Shown here piece by piece: positions 44,824 through 53,445 of a stretch of 64,000 bases of DNA; the stretch's first letter is position 1, and every line of letters starts with the position of its first letter. The stretch is from JBCBWG01 sp036804185. GTDB lineage: Bacteria > Pseudomonadota > Alphaproteobacteria > Rhizobiales > Hyphomicrobiaceae. The stretch covers positions 1-64,000 of the forward strand of contig JBHJOC010000030.1 of assembly GCA_050330095.1 (NCBI GenBank), given 5' to 3'. Both the position numbers and the translations under genes were made by a program. The notes beneath the pieces are model-generated. The model had not been told where the DNA came from, ran no database searches, and saw only the letters and a program-made list of their open reading frames with translations.

Positions 44824-45726
44824 ATGAACGCGCGTCGGGGAGAGACCGAGACGTCTCGTAGCGAGCCGGTTCATGGCTTTGGCAAGAAGACGATCGCGCT
44901 GGTCTACGATTTCGACGGCACGCTCTCGCCGCGTCCGATGCAGGAGTACGCGTTCCTGCCGAAGATCGGCGTCGAAGCGTCGGCGTTCTGGGAGGAGAGC
45001 AACCGCATCGCACGCGAGCAGGGGGCCGACCCGCTCATCACCTACATGCATCTCATGTACCGAAAGGCGAAGGAGCGCGGCATCCGGATCGACCGCGCCG
45101 ATCTCGTGGCCCAGGGGCGTGACGTCGAGCTGTTCGCGGGGGTAGAGGCCTGGTTCGACGAGATCGCGCGCTACATCGCCATAGCCGCGGAGATGCACGG
45201 CATTACGCTGAAGCACTATCTGATATCGTCAGGGCTCACGGAAATCATCGAGGGCACGACGATCTACCATCGCTTCGACAACGTCTTCGCGTCGGAATAC
45301 TGGTTCGATGCCTACGATCTGCCCTATCCCAAGCGGGTTATCACCGATACGGGCAAGACGCAGTACCTCTTCCGCATCAACAAGGGCGTCGAAGATCTCG
45401 GCCAGTCGATCAACGACCACATGCCCGAAGCGCAGCGCCCGGTCCCATTCTCGAACATGATCTATTTCGGTGACGGCGACACCGACGTGCCATCGATGGC
45501 GGTGATGCGCAAGAACGGCGGTCATGCGATCGCGGTCCACGTTCCCGGAAGCGCGCCGGACAAGTGCATCAAGCTGTTCGAGGCGGGCCGCTGCGACTTC
45601 TACGCGCCGGCGGATTACCGTGTCGGTTCCGAGCTGTTTCGGCGCACTTGCCTGCTGCTCGATCGCATCCTCGTCAACATTCGGATCGAGGAAGAGGCGC
45701 GGCGATTATCGTGTGTCGACGTGTGA
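44824..45726 (+). CDS. HAD-superfamily hydrolase
   Basis: A 300-residue protein from the ATG at 44824 with GGAGAG upstream; a longer in-frame start at 44302 runs antisense to lrgA and is rejected. Motif I IALVYDFDGTLSPRPMQEYA gives the nucleophile aspartate; motif II YLISSGLTEII; motif IV YFGDGDTDVPSM. The helical cap (about 45-120) has EESNRIAREQGADPLITYMH. The C-terminus (YAPADYRVGSELFRR) is family-specific. Substrate unknown; phosphate release fits the neighbouring phosphate regulon but that is only proximity. Confidence 0.82.
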   Translation: MNARRGETETSRSEPVHGFGKKTIALVYDFDGTLSPRPMQEYAFLPKIGVEASAFWEESNRIAREQGADPLITYMHLMYRKAKERGIRIDRADLVAQGRDVELFAGVEAWFDEIARYIAIAAEMHGITLKHYLISSGLTEIIEGTTIYHRFDNVFASEYWFDAYDLPYPKRVITDTGKTQYLFRINKGVEDLGQSINDHMPEAQRPVPFSNMIYFGDGDTDVPSMAVMRKNGGHAIAVHVPGSAPDKCIKLFEAGRCDFYAPADYRVGSELFRRTCLLLDRILVNIRIEEEARRLSCVDV

Positions 45727-45764
45727 TGCAGGACCCCGCCGACGCCGACGTCGCCGCCTGATGC

Positions 45765-46484
45765 TCATGCCGGCTGTCGGCTGAGCGGCGCATGGCCGCT
45801 GGTGATGAAGATCACCATCTCGGCCACGTTGGTCGCGTGGTCACCGATCCGTTCGAAGCTCTTGGCCATGAACAGGAAGTGGACGAGGGCAAGCTTCGTC
45901 TCCTGCTCGGCGTCGATATGGTCGACGAGGGCGCGGAACAGATCATTGTAGAGTGTGTCGACGTTCTCGTCCGAGGCGAGGATACGGCCAGCGAGTTCCT
46001 TGTCCGTGCGGGCGAACGCATCAAGAGCGTCCTCCACTGCACCGAGGGTCGCGCGTCCGATTTTGGCGAACATCGGCTTCACGTCCTCGGGGATCGGCGT
46101 TGGTGCGGCTGCAACCAGGCCCTTCGCGATATTCTTGGCATGATCGCCGATCCGCTCCACGTCTTTGGCGACCAGTTCGACGGCGAGAATCTGGCGCAGG
46201 TCCTGGGCGACTGGCTGATAGCGGGCCAGGATGTCGAACGTCCGCGATTTGATCTCTGCGAGCTTTGCGTCGATGCGTTTGTCATCCGCGATGACTTGGC
46301 GTGCGGCGTCGATCTCTCCGTCGATGAGTGCCCGCTCGACGCGCACAATCATGTCCCAGACGTCCTCGCCCATCGTCAACAGCGCCCGATAGGTCGCATG
46401 CATGGCCGTGTCGATTGCGCTCAAAGTATGCGGATGATCAGTGTGCAGAAACTTTGGCACCGGCTTGGGGCTTTGTTGAGACAT
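45765..46484 (-). CDS. phoU: Phosphate-signalling protein PhoU
   Basis: A 239-residue protein; start at 46484 with AAGGAG 9 bases upstream. Two copies of the PhoU three-helix domain: the first has IVRVERALIDGEIDAARQVI and LVAKDVERIGDHAKNIAKGL, the second VEDALDAFARTDKELAGRIL and HFLFMAKSFERIGDHATNVA. The two ER-IGDHA-N clusters bind metal. PhoU connects the PstSCAB transporter to the PhoR kinase and limits phosphate uptake. It is divergent from pstS, with 463 bases between, instead of sitting at the end of the pst operon. Confidence 0.95.
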   Translation of the reverse strand: MSQQSPKPVPKFLHTDHPHTLSAIDTAMHATYRALLTMGEDVWDMIVRVERALIDGEIDAARQVIADDKRIDAKLAEIKSRTFDILARYQPVAQDLRQILAVELVAKDVERIGDHAKNIAKGLVAAAPTPIPEDVKPMFAKIGRATLGAVEDALDAFARTDKELAGRILASDENVDTLYNDLFRALVDHIDAEQETKLALVHFLFMAKSFERIGDHATNVAEMVIFITSGHAPLSRQPA

Positions 46485-46859
46485 TGGACGGGGCTCCTTC
46501 CGCCAAAGAGCTTTGGACACTGCGCACGATACCGCTGAGAGCGGGCGATGGCGTGCCGTTCGCGGGCGCCGTGTGAATTCAGCGTTTCTATCCCAACGTT
46601 GGCGCCACTTAGCGCAGTTGCGAGCCGCCGCACAAGGGTTGTCTAGTTCAACGGACAATTCGCTCCGAAGACCCGGGCGCGTTCCTTCGGCCAACGGGAT
46701 TGTTCGGATAATTGTTGGGCATCGGCCTGGCGGCCGTCTGCGCCGGGGTCCGCGGGGTCTTGAGCACAGCGGGTATCGTCCACGTACGAATTTGGACGAG
46801 CATTCTCACTTCCGGGCATGAAGACCGATGGTGCTCCGGGCACGGACGCCGCACCCGAA

Positions 46860-46881
46860 TGTCACGAAACTGTTAACTAGG
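46860..46881 (+). promoter_or_regulatory. Pho box upstream of pstS
   Basis: TGTCACGAAAC (46860-46870) and TGTTAACTAGG (46871-46881) are two 11-bp direct half-sites, close to the PhoB consensus TGTCA(C/T)xxxxx repeated every 11 bp. They lie 67 bases before the pstS start, as expected for PhoB activation under phosphate starvation. Confidence 0.72.
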
Positions 46882-46947
46882 GTGCGTATGGGACGGCCGT
46901 GTGAGATGGCCCGAGTGCGGGCTCATCCTAATGAGGGAGTTTTCCGA

Positions 46948-47988
46948 ATGACCACTAAGTACCTGGGTGGCGCCGCCGTTGCGGTGTTCGCTCTGGCCGC
47001 CATCAGTGGCACGGCCTTTGCTCGGGATCAGATCCGCGTCGTTGGCTCGTCGACCGTGTTCCCGTATTCGCAAGCTGCCGCAGAAGAGTTCGCGACGAAG
47101 ACCGGCGCTCCCGCTCCCGTCGTTGAGTCGCTCGGTACGGGCGGTGGCTTCCGCGCATTCTGCGGCGGTATTGGCCCTGATCATCCGGACGTCACGGGCG
47201 CCTCTCGCGCGATCACGGCTGGCGAAAAAGAGCTCTGCAAGACCAATGGCGTAACAGACATCACCGAGGCCTTCATCGGCAGTGACGGTCTGGCGCTTGC
47301 AATTTCTGTAAATGCCCCCGACGTCGATCTGACGAAGGCACAGATTTATCTGGCCTTCGCCGCTGAGATTCCTGATGGAGCCGGTGGCTTCAAGGCGAAC
47401 ACGAACAAGAAGTGGTCGGACATCGACGCGTCGCTGCCGAACGCGGACATCGTCGTTCTGGGCCCACCGCCGACCTCTGGCACGCGCGATGCGTTCGTTG
47501 AAATCGCCATGCATGGCGGCTGCGACCAGATCGACGAACTCAAGGCTCTCAAGAAAGCCGATCGGGATCGTTGGAACGTTGTTTGCTCGCGGATGCGCCA
47601 GGACGGCCCGTTCATCGAGGCTGGAGAGAACGACAACCTCATCGTCCAGCGCTTGACGACGGACGCCGGCGCGATGGGCATCTTTGGTTATTCGTACCTC
47701 TACGAAAACCAGGACAAGATCAAAGGCGTGAAGGTTGCCGGTGTGGCTCCGAACTTTGAGACGATCGCGGACGCTTCTTACACGATTTCTCGCCCGCTCT
47801 TCTTCTACGTCAAGAATGCACACCGCGGCGTAATTCCCAACCTGAACGAGTTTCTTGCCGAGTACGTTTCGGAAGAATCGATCGGTCCAGGGGGTTACAA
47901 CCCTGAGCGCGGCCTGACGCCTCTTCCGGATGCAGCGCGCGCTGCAACACGTGAAGCGGTGACGTCTGGCAAGAAGCTCCAGATGTAA
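46948..47988 (+). CDS. pstS: Periplasmic phosphate-binding protein PstS
   Basis: A 346-residue protein; start at 46948 with GAGGGAG upstream, which also places the signal peptide (about 1-25, ending TAFA-RD) correctly. Motifs: IRVVGSSTVFPYSQAAAEEF, VVESLGTGGGFRAFCGGIG, DVTGASRAITAGEKELC, TSGTRDAFVEIAMHGGC, and AMGIFGYSYLYEN. This is the alphaproteobacterial PstS type with several cysteines (C-GGIG, ELC, GGC, VVCSR). It delivers phosphate to PstCA. Preceded by a Pho box and followed by an intercistronic terminator before pstC. Confidence 0.96.
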   Translation: MTTKYLGGAAVAVFALAAISGTAFARDQIRVVGSSTVFPYSQAAAEEFATKTGAPAPVVESLGTGGGFRAFCGGIGPDHPDVTGASRAITAGEKELCKTNGVTDITEAFIGSDGLALAISVNAPDVDLTKAQIYLAFAAEIPDGAGGFKANTNKKWSDIDASLPNADIVVLGPPPTSGTRDAFVEIAMHGGCDQIDELKALKKADRDRWNVVCSRMRQDGPFIEAGENDNLIVQRLTTDAGAMGIFGYSYLYENQDKIKGVKVAGVAPNFETIADASYTISRPLFFYVKNAHRGVIPNLNEFLAEYVSEESIGPGGYNPERGLTPLPDAARAATREAVTSGKKLQM

Positions 47989-48002
47989 TCTCTTTGACGA
48001 AT

Positions 48003-48037
48003 GTGAGCCCGCATTGACAAATGCGGGCTCACTTTTT
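48003..48037 (+). terminator. Hairpin with T-run between pstS and pstC
   Basis: GTGAGCCCGCAT (48003-48014) and ATGCGGGCTCAC (48021-48032) pair perfectly over 12 bp, loop TGACAA, followed by TTTTT. A textbook intrinsic terminator inside an operon, so a partial terminator or 3'-stabiliser for pstS mRNA is likely. Confidence 0.85.
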
Positions 48038-48051
48038 GCGGGGAACGCACG

Positions 48052-49425
48052 GTGACTAGCACAACACTCCTGATCCTGCTTTGCCTTGCCGTTCTGGCCT
48101 ACTTCATAGGGTCATGGCGTGCTAATTCCGTCCGCGGGGGCGGGTTCCGGGAATTTCATTCGCGTCCCGTTTATCACGGTGTGAATGCGGCCATCTGGAC
48201 TGGCGTGCCCGCTTTCGTTCTCGTGCTGCTCTGGCTCATGTTCCAGGGCTCGATCGTCGAGAGCATAATTCTCAATAGTTTGGGGCCTGGTGTCGCCGAA
48301 CTCGACATCGCCCAAAAGTCTTTGCTGCTCAGCGAGATCAAACAGCTTGCCGCAGGCAGGGTTTTCGGCACTCCCTCGCCAGAAGTGCGAGCAGCGGCAG
48401 AGTATTATGCCTCGCTGCAGGTAACGGCCAGCTATTTGATGGCATTCGTAGCGGCCATGGTTGCCTTGGGCGGATTGGCGCTTGGGTATGCCGTGGTCGC
48501 ACCGCGCTATCGGGCGCGGCATAGCGTCGAGCGCTCGTTGAATATTTTTATGATTTTCTGCTCGATCGTCGCAATCTTGACGACGACCGGGATCGTGGTC
48601 TCGCTGGTATACGAGTCCTACGAGTTTTTCCGTCGTGTGCCGGCGTCGGAGTTTTTCTTTGGGACGCAGTGGGAGCCTCAGATTCCGATCCGTGAGGAAC
48701 AAATCGCAGGTTCTGGGGCATTCGGTGCCGTCCCCGTATTTCTCGGGACCATTGTCATCGCGACGATCGCGATGTTTGTGGCAACGCCAATCGGCCTCAT
48801 GTCGGCCGTCTATCTGACAGAGTTCGCCTCCGGGCGAGTGCGCTCAATCATCAAGCCGATGCTTGAGATCCTGGCCGGTGTGCCGACTGTGGTCTACGGC
48901 TTCTTCGCCGTTTTGACCGTTGCCCCGGCGCTTCGCGCGCTCGGTGACACGCTCGGCATTCCAGTCGCGCCGAATGCTGCTCTCACGGCGGGTGCCGTGA
49001 TGGGCATCATGCTGATCCCGTTCATTTCCTCCCTGTCGGACGATGCACTGACAGCGGTGCCGCGTGCCGTCCGTGATGGGTCGCTTGCCCTGGGCGCGAC
49101 GAAAGGTGAGACGATCCGCAAGGTTCTGCTGCCAGCGGCGCTGCCCGGCATTGTGGGGGGCGTGTTGCTTGCCGTGAGCCGTGCGATTGGTGAAACGATG
49201 ATCGTGGTGATGGCCGCCGGCCTGATCGCGACCATGAACGTCAACCCGCTCCAGTCCGTCACGACGGTGACCGTTCAGATCGTGACGCTGTTGATTGGCG
49301 ATACAGCCTTTGACAACCCCAAAACCCTCTCGGCATTCGCGCTTGGCCTGGTCCTGTTCGTGATCACGCTGATCTTGAATGTCATCGCCCTGCGGATCGT
49401 TCGCAAATACCGGGAGCAGTACTGA
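48052..49425 (+). CDS. pstC: Phosphate ABC transporter permease PstC
   Basis: A 457-residue permease (GTG at 48052). The usual six-helix permease core starts around residue 235 and carries VAILTTTGIV, then VFLGTIVIATIAMFVATPIG, EILAGVPTVVYGFFAVLTVA, and the EAA loop with SLALGATKGETIRKVLLPAA and AISRAIGET-like VSRAIGETMIVVMAAG. The N-terminal 200 residues add at least three helices not present in the 300-residue E. coli PstC, a form seen in alphaproteobacteria. Partner PstA overlaps its stop by one base. Confidence 0.93.
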   Translation: MTSTTLLILLCLAVLAYFIGSWRANSVRGGGFREFHSRPVYHGVNAAIWTGVPAFVLVLLWLMFQGSIVESIILNSLGPGVAELDIAQKSLLLSEIKQLAAGRVFGTPSPEVRAAAEYYASLQVTASYLMAFVAAMVALGGLALGYAVVAPRYRARHSVERSLNIFMIFCSIVAILTTTGIVVSLVYESYEFFRRVPASEFFFGTQWEPQIPIREEQIAGSGAFGAVPVFLGTIVIATIAMFVATPIGLMSAVYLTEFASGRVRSIIKPMLEILAGVPTVVYGFFAVLTVAPALRALGDTLGIPVAPNAALTAGAVMGIMLIPFISSLSDDALTAVPRAVRDGSLALGATKGETIRKVLLPAALPGIVGGVLLAVSRAIGETMIVVMAAGLIATMNVNPLQSVTTVTVQIVTLLIGDTAFDNPKTLSAFALGLVLFVITLILNVIALRIVRKYREQY

Positions 49426-50717
49426 TGGCTATTGCAACCGATACAGGGGCCAGGTCCCCGATCGACTGGCAATCGGATGAGATGCGGGCGCGTCGGAAGG
49501 CGCGCTATGCAGCGGACACGCGGCTGAAGCTTTACGGTCTGACGGCGATCGCCATCGCGCTCGGCTCCCTCTTTATCCTGTTCGCGTCGCTGATTTCGAC
49601 GGGTTACAAGGCCTTCGTGCAGACGATGATAACGGTCGAGGTCGATTTGTCGGATGCGCGGATCGACCGATCCAACGTGTTCGCCGCGCCGTGGCGCAAC
49701 ATCGTCAACGACGCTCTGATCGCAAAAATCCCTGATCTCGCCCCATCTGACCGTCGCGCGTATCTGCAAGCCATGACGTCGCAGGGTGCGTTCCTGATCC
49801 GTGATCAGGTGATTGCGAATCCGTCGCTGCTTGGAACGCGAGCAAAGTTCTCTGTGCCAATGTCGGATCCGTTCGATCAGCTGGCGAAGGGCGAGGTTGA
49901 CCGTGATTTGCCAGAGAACCGGCGCCGGGTGAGTGACAAGCAGATTGCGTGGTTCGAGGAACTCCAGAGACAGGGGTTGATTTCGCAGCCGTTCAATATT
50001 GGCCTGCTTACCAATGCCGACAGTCGCTTTCCAGAACTCGCAGGTCTTGCTGGCGCCCTCTCGGGCTCGTTTTGGGCACTCCTGGTTTGCTTCCTGATTT
50101 CCTTCCCGGTCGGGATCGCTGCTGCTGTCTATCTCGAAGAGTTCGCACCGAAGAACCGCATCACGGACTTCATCGAGGTCAACATCAACAACCTTGCAGC
50201 CGTGCCCTCCGTCGTCTTCGGTCTGCTCGGCCTGGCGGTGTTCCTCAATCTGTTTGGATTGCCGAGGTCGGCTCCCCTGGTCGGCGGCCTCGTGCTCGCC
50301 CTGATGACGCTTCCCACCATCATCATTGTCACCCGCGCCTCGCTCAAATCGGTCCCGTCATCGATCCGTGAGGCTGCGCTTGGGGTCGGGGCCTCGAAGC
50401 ACGAGGCAATCCTGCACCATATCCTGCCCCTTTCGATCCCCACGATCTTGACGGGCACGATCATTGGCCTTGCGCAGGCGCTCGGCGAGACGGCGCCGTT
50501 GCTCTTGATCGGCATGAACGCATTCATCACAAGTCCGACGACGGGTGTTCTCGAAGCTTCGACGGCGCTTCCGACGCAGATCTTCATCTGGGCCGACAGT
50601 CCCGAGCGTGGGTTTGTTGCCCGAACATCTGCCGCCATCCTTGTTTTGCTGTGCTTCCTGCTGCTTATGAATACGATCGCCATCATCCTGCGCCAGCGCT
50701 TCGAGCGTAAGTGGTAG
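49425..50717 (+). CDS. pstA: Phosphate ABC transporter permease PstA
   Basis: A 430-residue permease whose ATG overlaps the pstC stop (ATGA-type overlap). Permease core: GSFWALLVCFLISFPVGIAA, EFAPKNRITDFIEVNINNLA, AVPSVVFGLLGLAVFLNLFG, EAALGVGASKHEAILHHILP and LAQALGETAPLLLIGMNAFI. The first 190 residues, with one N-terminal helix and a soluble region (LQAMTSQGAFLIRDQVIANP), extend the 296-residue E. coli form. It forms the PstCA channel. Confidence 0.94.
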   Translation: MAIATDTGARSPIDWQSDEMRARRKARYAADTRLKLYGLTAIAIALGSLFILFASLISTGYKAFVQTMITVEVDLSDARIDRSNVFAAPWRNIVNDALIAKIPDLAPSDRRAYLQAMTSQGAFLIRDQVIANPSLLGTRAKFSVPMSDPFDQLAKGEVDRDLPENRRRVSDKQIAWFEELQRQGLISQPFNIGLLTNADSRFPELAGLAGALSGSFWALLVCFLISFPVGIAAAVYLEEFAPKNRITDFIEVNINNLAAVPSVVFGLLGLAVFLNLFGLPRSAPLVGGLVLALMTLPTIIIVTRASLKSVPSSIREAALGVGASKHEAILHHILPLSIPTILTGTIIGLAQALGETAPLLLIGMNAFITSPTTGVLEASTALPTQIFIWADSPERGFVARTSAAILVLLCFLLLMNTIAIILRQRFERKW

Positions 50718-50740
50718 CCGGCCATAGAAAGGAGGGTTGC

Positions 50741-51616
50741 GTGACAACCACAACGACGAACACCATGGCAGCTGAAACCGCTCATGCGGACACGACGAGC
50801 ACGAAAGCTTCGGCGCCGATGACATCCGTTCCAGCCTCGACGGGTCCGGCGGCCAACCGGAAACAGACTGTGACGGCGCGCGGCGTGGACGTGTATTACG
50901 GCGACACGCATGCGATCAAGGATGTGTCGATCAACATTCCGGAGCGCTCCGTTACGGCCTTCATCGGACCATCCGGGTGCGGCAAGTCGACATTCCTGCG
51001 GTGTCTCAACCGGATGAATGACACGATCGACATCTGCCGGGTGACGGGGAAGATCGAGCTGGAAGGCCAGAACATCTACGACCCGTCGATCGACGTCGTC
51101 GAATTGCGCGCACGCGTCGGCATGGTGTTTCAGAAGCCGAACCCGTTTCCGAAGTCCATCTACGAAAATATCGCCTACGGTCCGCGTATTCACGGACTGG
51201 CAAAAACGAAGGCGCAGATGGACGAGATCGTTGAAACGTCACTGCGCAAGGCGGGGCTCTGGGAAGAGGTGAAGGACCGGCTGTCGGGCCCTGGGACGGG
51301 TTTGTCGGGCGGCCAGCAACAGCGCCTTTGCATCGCGCGTGCGATCGCTGTTGGTCCCGAGGTCATCCTTATGGACGAGCCCTGCTCGGCGCTCGATCCG
51401 ATTGCGACCGCCAAGGTCGAGGAACTCATCGACGAATTGCGTGAAAATTACACGATCGTCATCGTGACCCACTCGATGCAGCAGGCCGCGCGCGTTTCAC
51501 AGCGCACGGCCATGTTCCACCTCGGCAATCTCGTCGAGGAAGGGCCGACCGAAATGATGTTCACCAACCCGTCCGACAAGCGCACCAACGATTACATCAC
51601 CGGCCGCTTCGGGTAA
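50741..51616 (+). CDS. pstB: Phosphate ABC transporter ATPase PstB
   Basis: A 291-residue ATPase; GTG at 50741 chosen because AAAGGAGG lies 5 bases upstream (an overlap start at 50711 is weaker). After a 45-residue Thr/Ala-rich tail: GVDVYYGDTHAIKDVSINIP, Walker A IGPSGCGKSTFLRC, LRARVGMVFQKPNPFPKSIY, signature LSGGQQQRLCIARAI, Walker B ILMDEPCSALDP, and H-loop THSMQQAARVS. Powers phosphate import. Last gene of pstSCAB; a hairpin terminator follows. Confidence 0.97.
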   Translation: MTTTTTNTMAAETAHADTTSTKASAPMTSVPASTGPAANRKQTVTARGVDVYYGDTHAIKDVSINIPERSVTAFIGPSGCGKSTFLRCLNRMNDTIDICRVTGKIELEGQNIYDPSIDVVELRARVGMVFQKPNPFPKSIYENIAYGPRIHGLAKTKAQMDEIVETSLRKAGLWEEVKDRLSGPGTGLSGGQQQRLCIARAIAVGPEVILMDEPCSALDPIATAKVEELIDELRENYTIVIVTHSMQQAARVSQRTAMFHLGNLVEEGPTEMMFTNPSDKRTNDYITGRFG

Positions 51617-51666
51617 TCGGCGCGCTGCCGTCGTCTGCCCAGGATTTTCACGTGACATCGATGAAT

Positions 51667-51695
51667 GGCCGCTGGCGTGTGTCAGCGGCCGTTTT
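51667..51695 (+). terminator. Terminator after pstB
   Basis: GGCCGCTG (51667-51674) pairs with CAGCGGCC (51683-51690), loop of 8 bases, then GTTTT. It lies 50 bases past the pstB stop. Confidence 0.75.
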
Positions 51696-51755
51696 GCTTT
51701 GGTGAGCCTGCTGATGGCAATGCGGGGGTGGGCTGAGCGCGGCTGCACCTCGTGC

Positions 51756-51912
51756 CGCCGATCGAAAGCCCCTGCGCCATCTGCAGCACCCGCCGTCCAA
51801 GGACTTCTGATCGAAGAGCGGTACGAGGTCCAATAGATCGCTCGTAGCCTTTGCGTTCCGTCGCTCACTTCTTCGTCTGACAGGGGTGACAGACGAACTA
51901 CGGAAAGCGGGT
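51756..51912 (+). repeat. Dispersed two-module palindromic repeat, copy 6
   Basis: Module 1: CGATCGAAAGCCCCTG / AAGGACTTCTGATCG (left arm partly decayed). Spacer GCGGTACGAGGTCCAATAGA. Module 2: TTCCGTCGCTCACTTCTTCG against GACAGACGAACTACGGAAAG. It lies after the pst terminator, between convergent pstB and the DctP-type gene. Confidence 0.85.
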
Positions 51913-51967
51913 AACGGAGCAACTCCGCACAAGGCGCGCCGGCGATGTCACCCCACCAGACAAAGCT

Positions 51968-53032
51968 TCAGTGCCGTGTGAAGACGCCGCTGGCACCGCC
52001 ACTGCAACATGGGTCCATCATCAAGCGACCGTAAGCAGCCATCAGGTCAAAGCCCGCTTCACCCGCGCGCGAGAGGAATTGGTTCACAAGGTCGACGCTG
52101 CAGGCCCGCCATTCAGCAAGATCGTTCGGCGTGATGTCGAAGATCGGCATTTTCTTATCTTGTGCAAATGCGTAAGCGTCGTCTTCGATCTTTTGAAACT
52201 CGTCGCGCAGCTCCAGCTCGACCTCGTTGCCGATTCTGCGGATCAAATCGCGGTCGGCTTCCGATAGACCCGCCCAGAGATCGGCATTCATAACGACGAG
52301 GAATTCGATCGCCCCATGATTGGTCTTGGTGATCGTGCTGCTGACCTCCCAAAGCGCGCGGGTATTCACCCCAGTTATCCCGGTTAACCCGATATCGACA
52401 ACGCGATCTCGCATGGCCTGCGTTTGTTGTGACCCTGGAATACGAAACGGTGTTCCACCGCAGGCCGTAATGAATTCACCCTCAAGTTCACTGAAGACTC
52501 GAATGCGTTTTCCGCTAATCTCGTCAGGCGTGTTGATTGGTGTCATTCCAGTCGAGAAAGCAACACTGTTTCCGTACGGTTGCCACCACAGCGCCACGGT
52601 GTTCGTCTTCTGCGAGATCCCTTTATCGATAGCGCGCCGAATATCGTGGTCTGGTGCAGTTGCCTTGCGAATTAATGCGTCTTGCGTGAACATGAACGGC
52701 AGGCCCAGGATATCGACCACAGGGACGAGGTTGCGATACTGGTTCAAGGGGACGACACCCATTTCGATCTTCCCGCTGCCTACCGCATCGATAACCTCGA
52801 AATCCTTGAACAACTGTGCTTTATCAAAAATGTCCACTTTGATCCGACCTTCCGATTGGCTCTCGATGCGCTGCTTGAAAGCAACGAGGTTCTGTCCAAG
52901 GTGATTTGTGATCGGCACCTGAAGCGTAATTCGAAGATTAAGCGGATCGTTCGGGGCCGCCAAAAGCGGAGATGCGGCACATATAGTAACAGCGAGGCTG
53001 AGTGAGACAACCCGCATCAACGTCATGATCAT
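51968..53032 (-). CDS. TRAP-transporter solute-binding protein (DctP family)
   Basis: A 354-residue exported binding protein; start at 53032 with GAGGGG upstream (53017 also possible). Signal peptide to about 28 (SPLLA-APND). Core: RITLQVPITNHLGQNLVAFK, EGRIKVDIFDKAQLFKDFEV, GVVPLNQYRNLVPVVDILGL, VALWWQPYGNSVAFSTG and GKRIRVFSELEGEFITACGG, followed by IPGSQQTQAMRDRVVDIGLT. The usual DctQ and DctM permease genes are not adjacent. The gene looks lower in GC than its surroundings, which suggests transfer. Ligand unknown, probably a carboxylate. Confidence 0.85.
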   Translation of the reverse strand: MIMTLMRVVSLSLAVTICAASPLLAAPNDPLNLRITLQVPITNHLGQNLVAFKQRIESQSEGRIKVDIFDKAQLFKDFEVIDAVGSGKIEMGVVPLNQYRNLVPVVDILGLPFMFTQDALIRKATAPDHDIRRAIDKGISQKTNTVALWWQPYGNSVAFSTGMTPINTPDEISGKRIRVFSELEGEFITACGGTPFRIPGSQQTQAMRDRVVDIGLTGITGVNTRALWEVSSTITKTNHGAIEFLVVMNADLWAGLSEADRDLIRRIGNEVELELRDEFQKIEDDAYAFAQDKKMPIFDITPNDLAEWRACSVDLVNQFLSRAGEAGFDLMAAYGRLMMDPCCSGGASGVFTRH

Positions 53033-53445
53033 TTCGCTTGCCCCTCTATTACCCCAGCAACAGCCCACCGCAGAGAGTGTTCAGGGAACTGACGCGCCGC
53101 GCACCGATAATATTGTTACGGATGAATGGCGCCCGTTCCCTCATGACTGATAGACTAGAATTCATGGCTGTTTGAAGGTCGCGTAAACGCGTATCAGCGA
53201 CGCGCTGGCCGTTGTGGCCCTGGCACTGCAGAGCGTGCGGATGGAAAGCCGAAAGGTCCGTGGGCGCCGCCGGTGCTTCGGCCCTGGCCGGGCGCGGCAG
53301 GTGACGGAGCGCGTCATAGGACAGCCACGCAGTCGTCAACGCGCCGTCACTCGGCGCATGGCAGACTGCTGCGCGGAATTCATGGTTCAGGCCGGGAACG
53401 CGTGGGGAGATCAAAGTTGGCGATAGAGCGGGACGTCTCGCGACG
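53033..53445. other. Divergent intergenic region
   Basis: About 410 bases between the leftward DctP-type gene and the rightward small GTPase gene. No credible ORF and no repeat copy; the part next to the DctP-type gene looks AT-richer. Confidence 0.45.
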
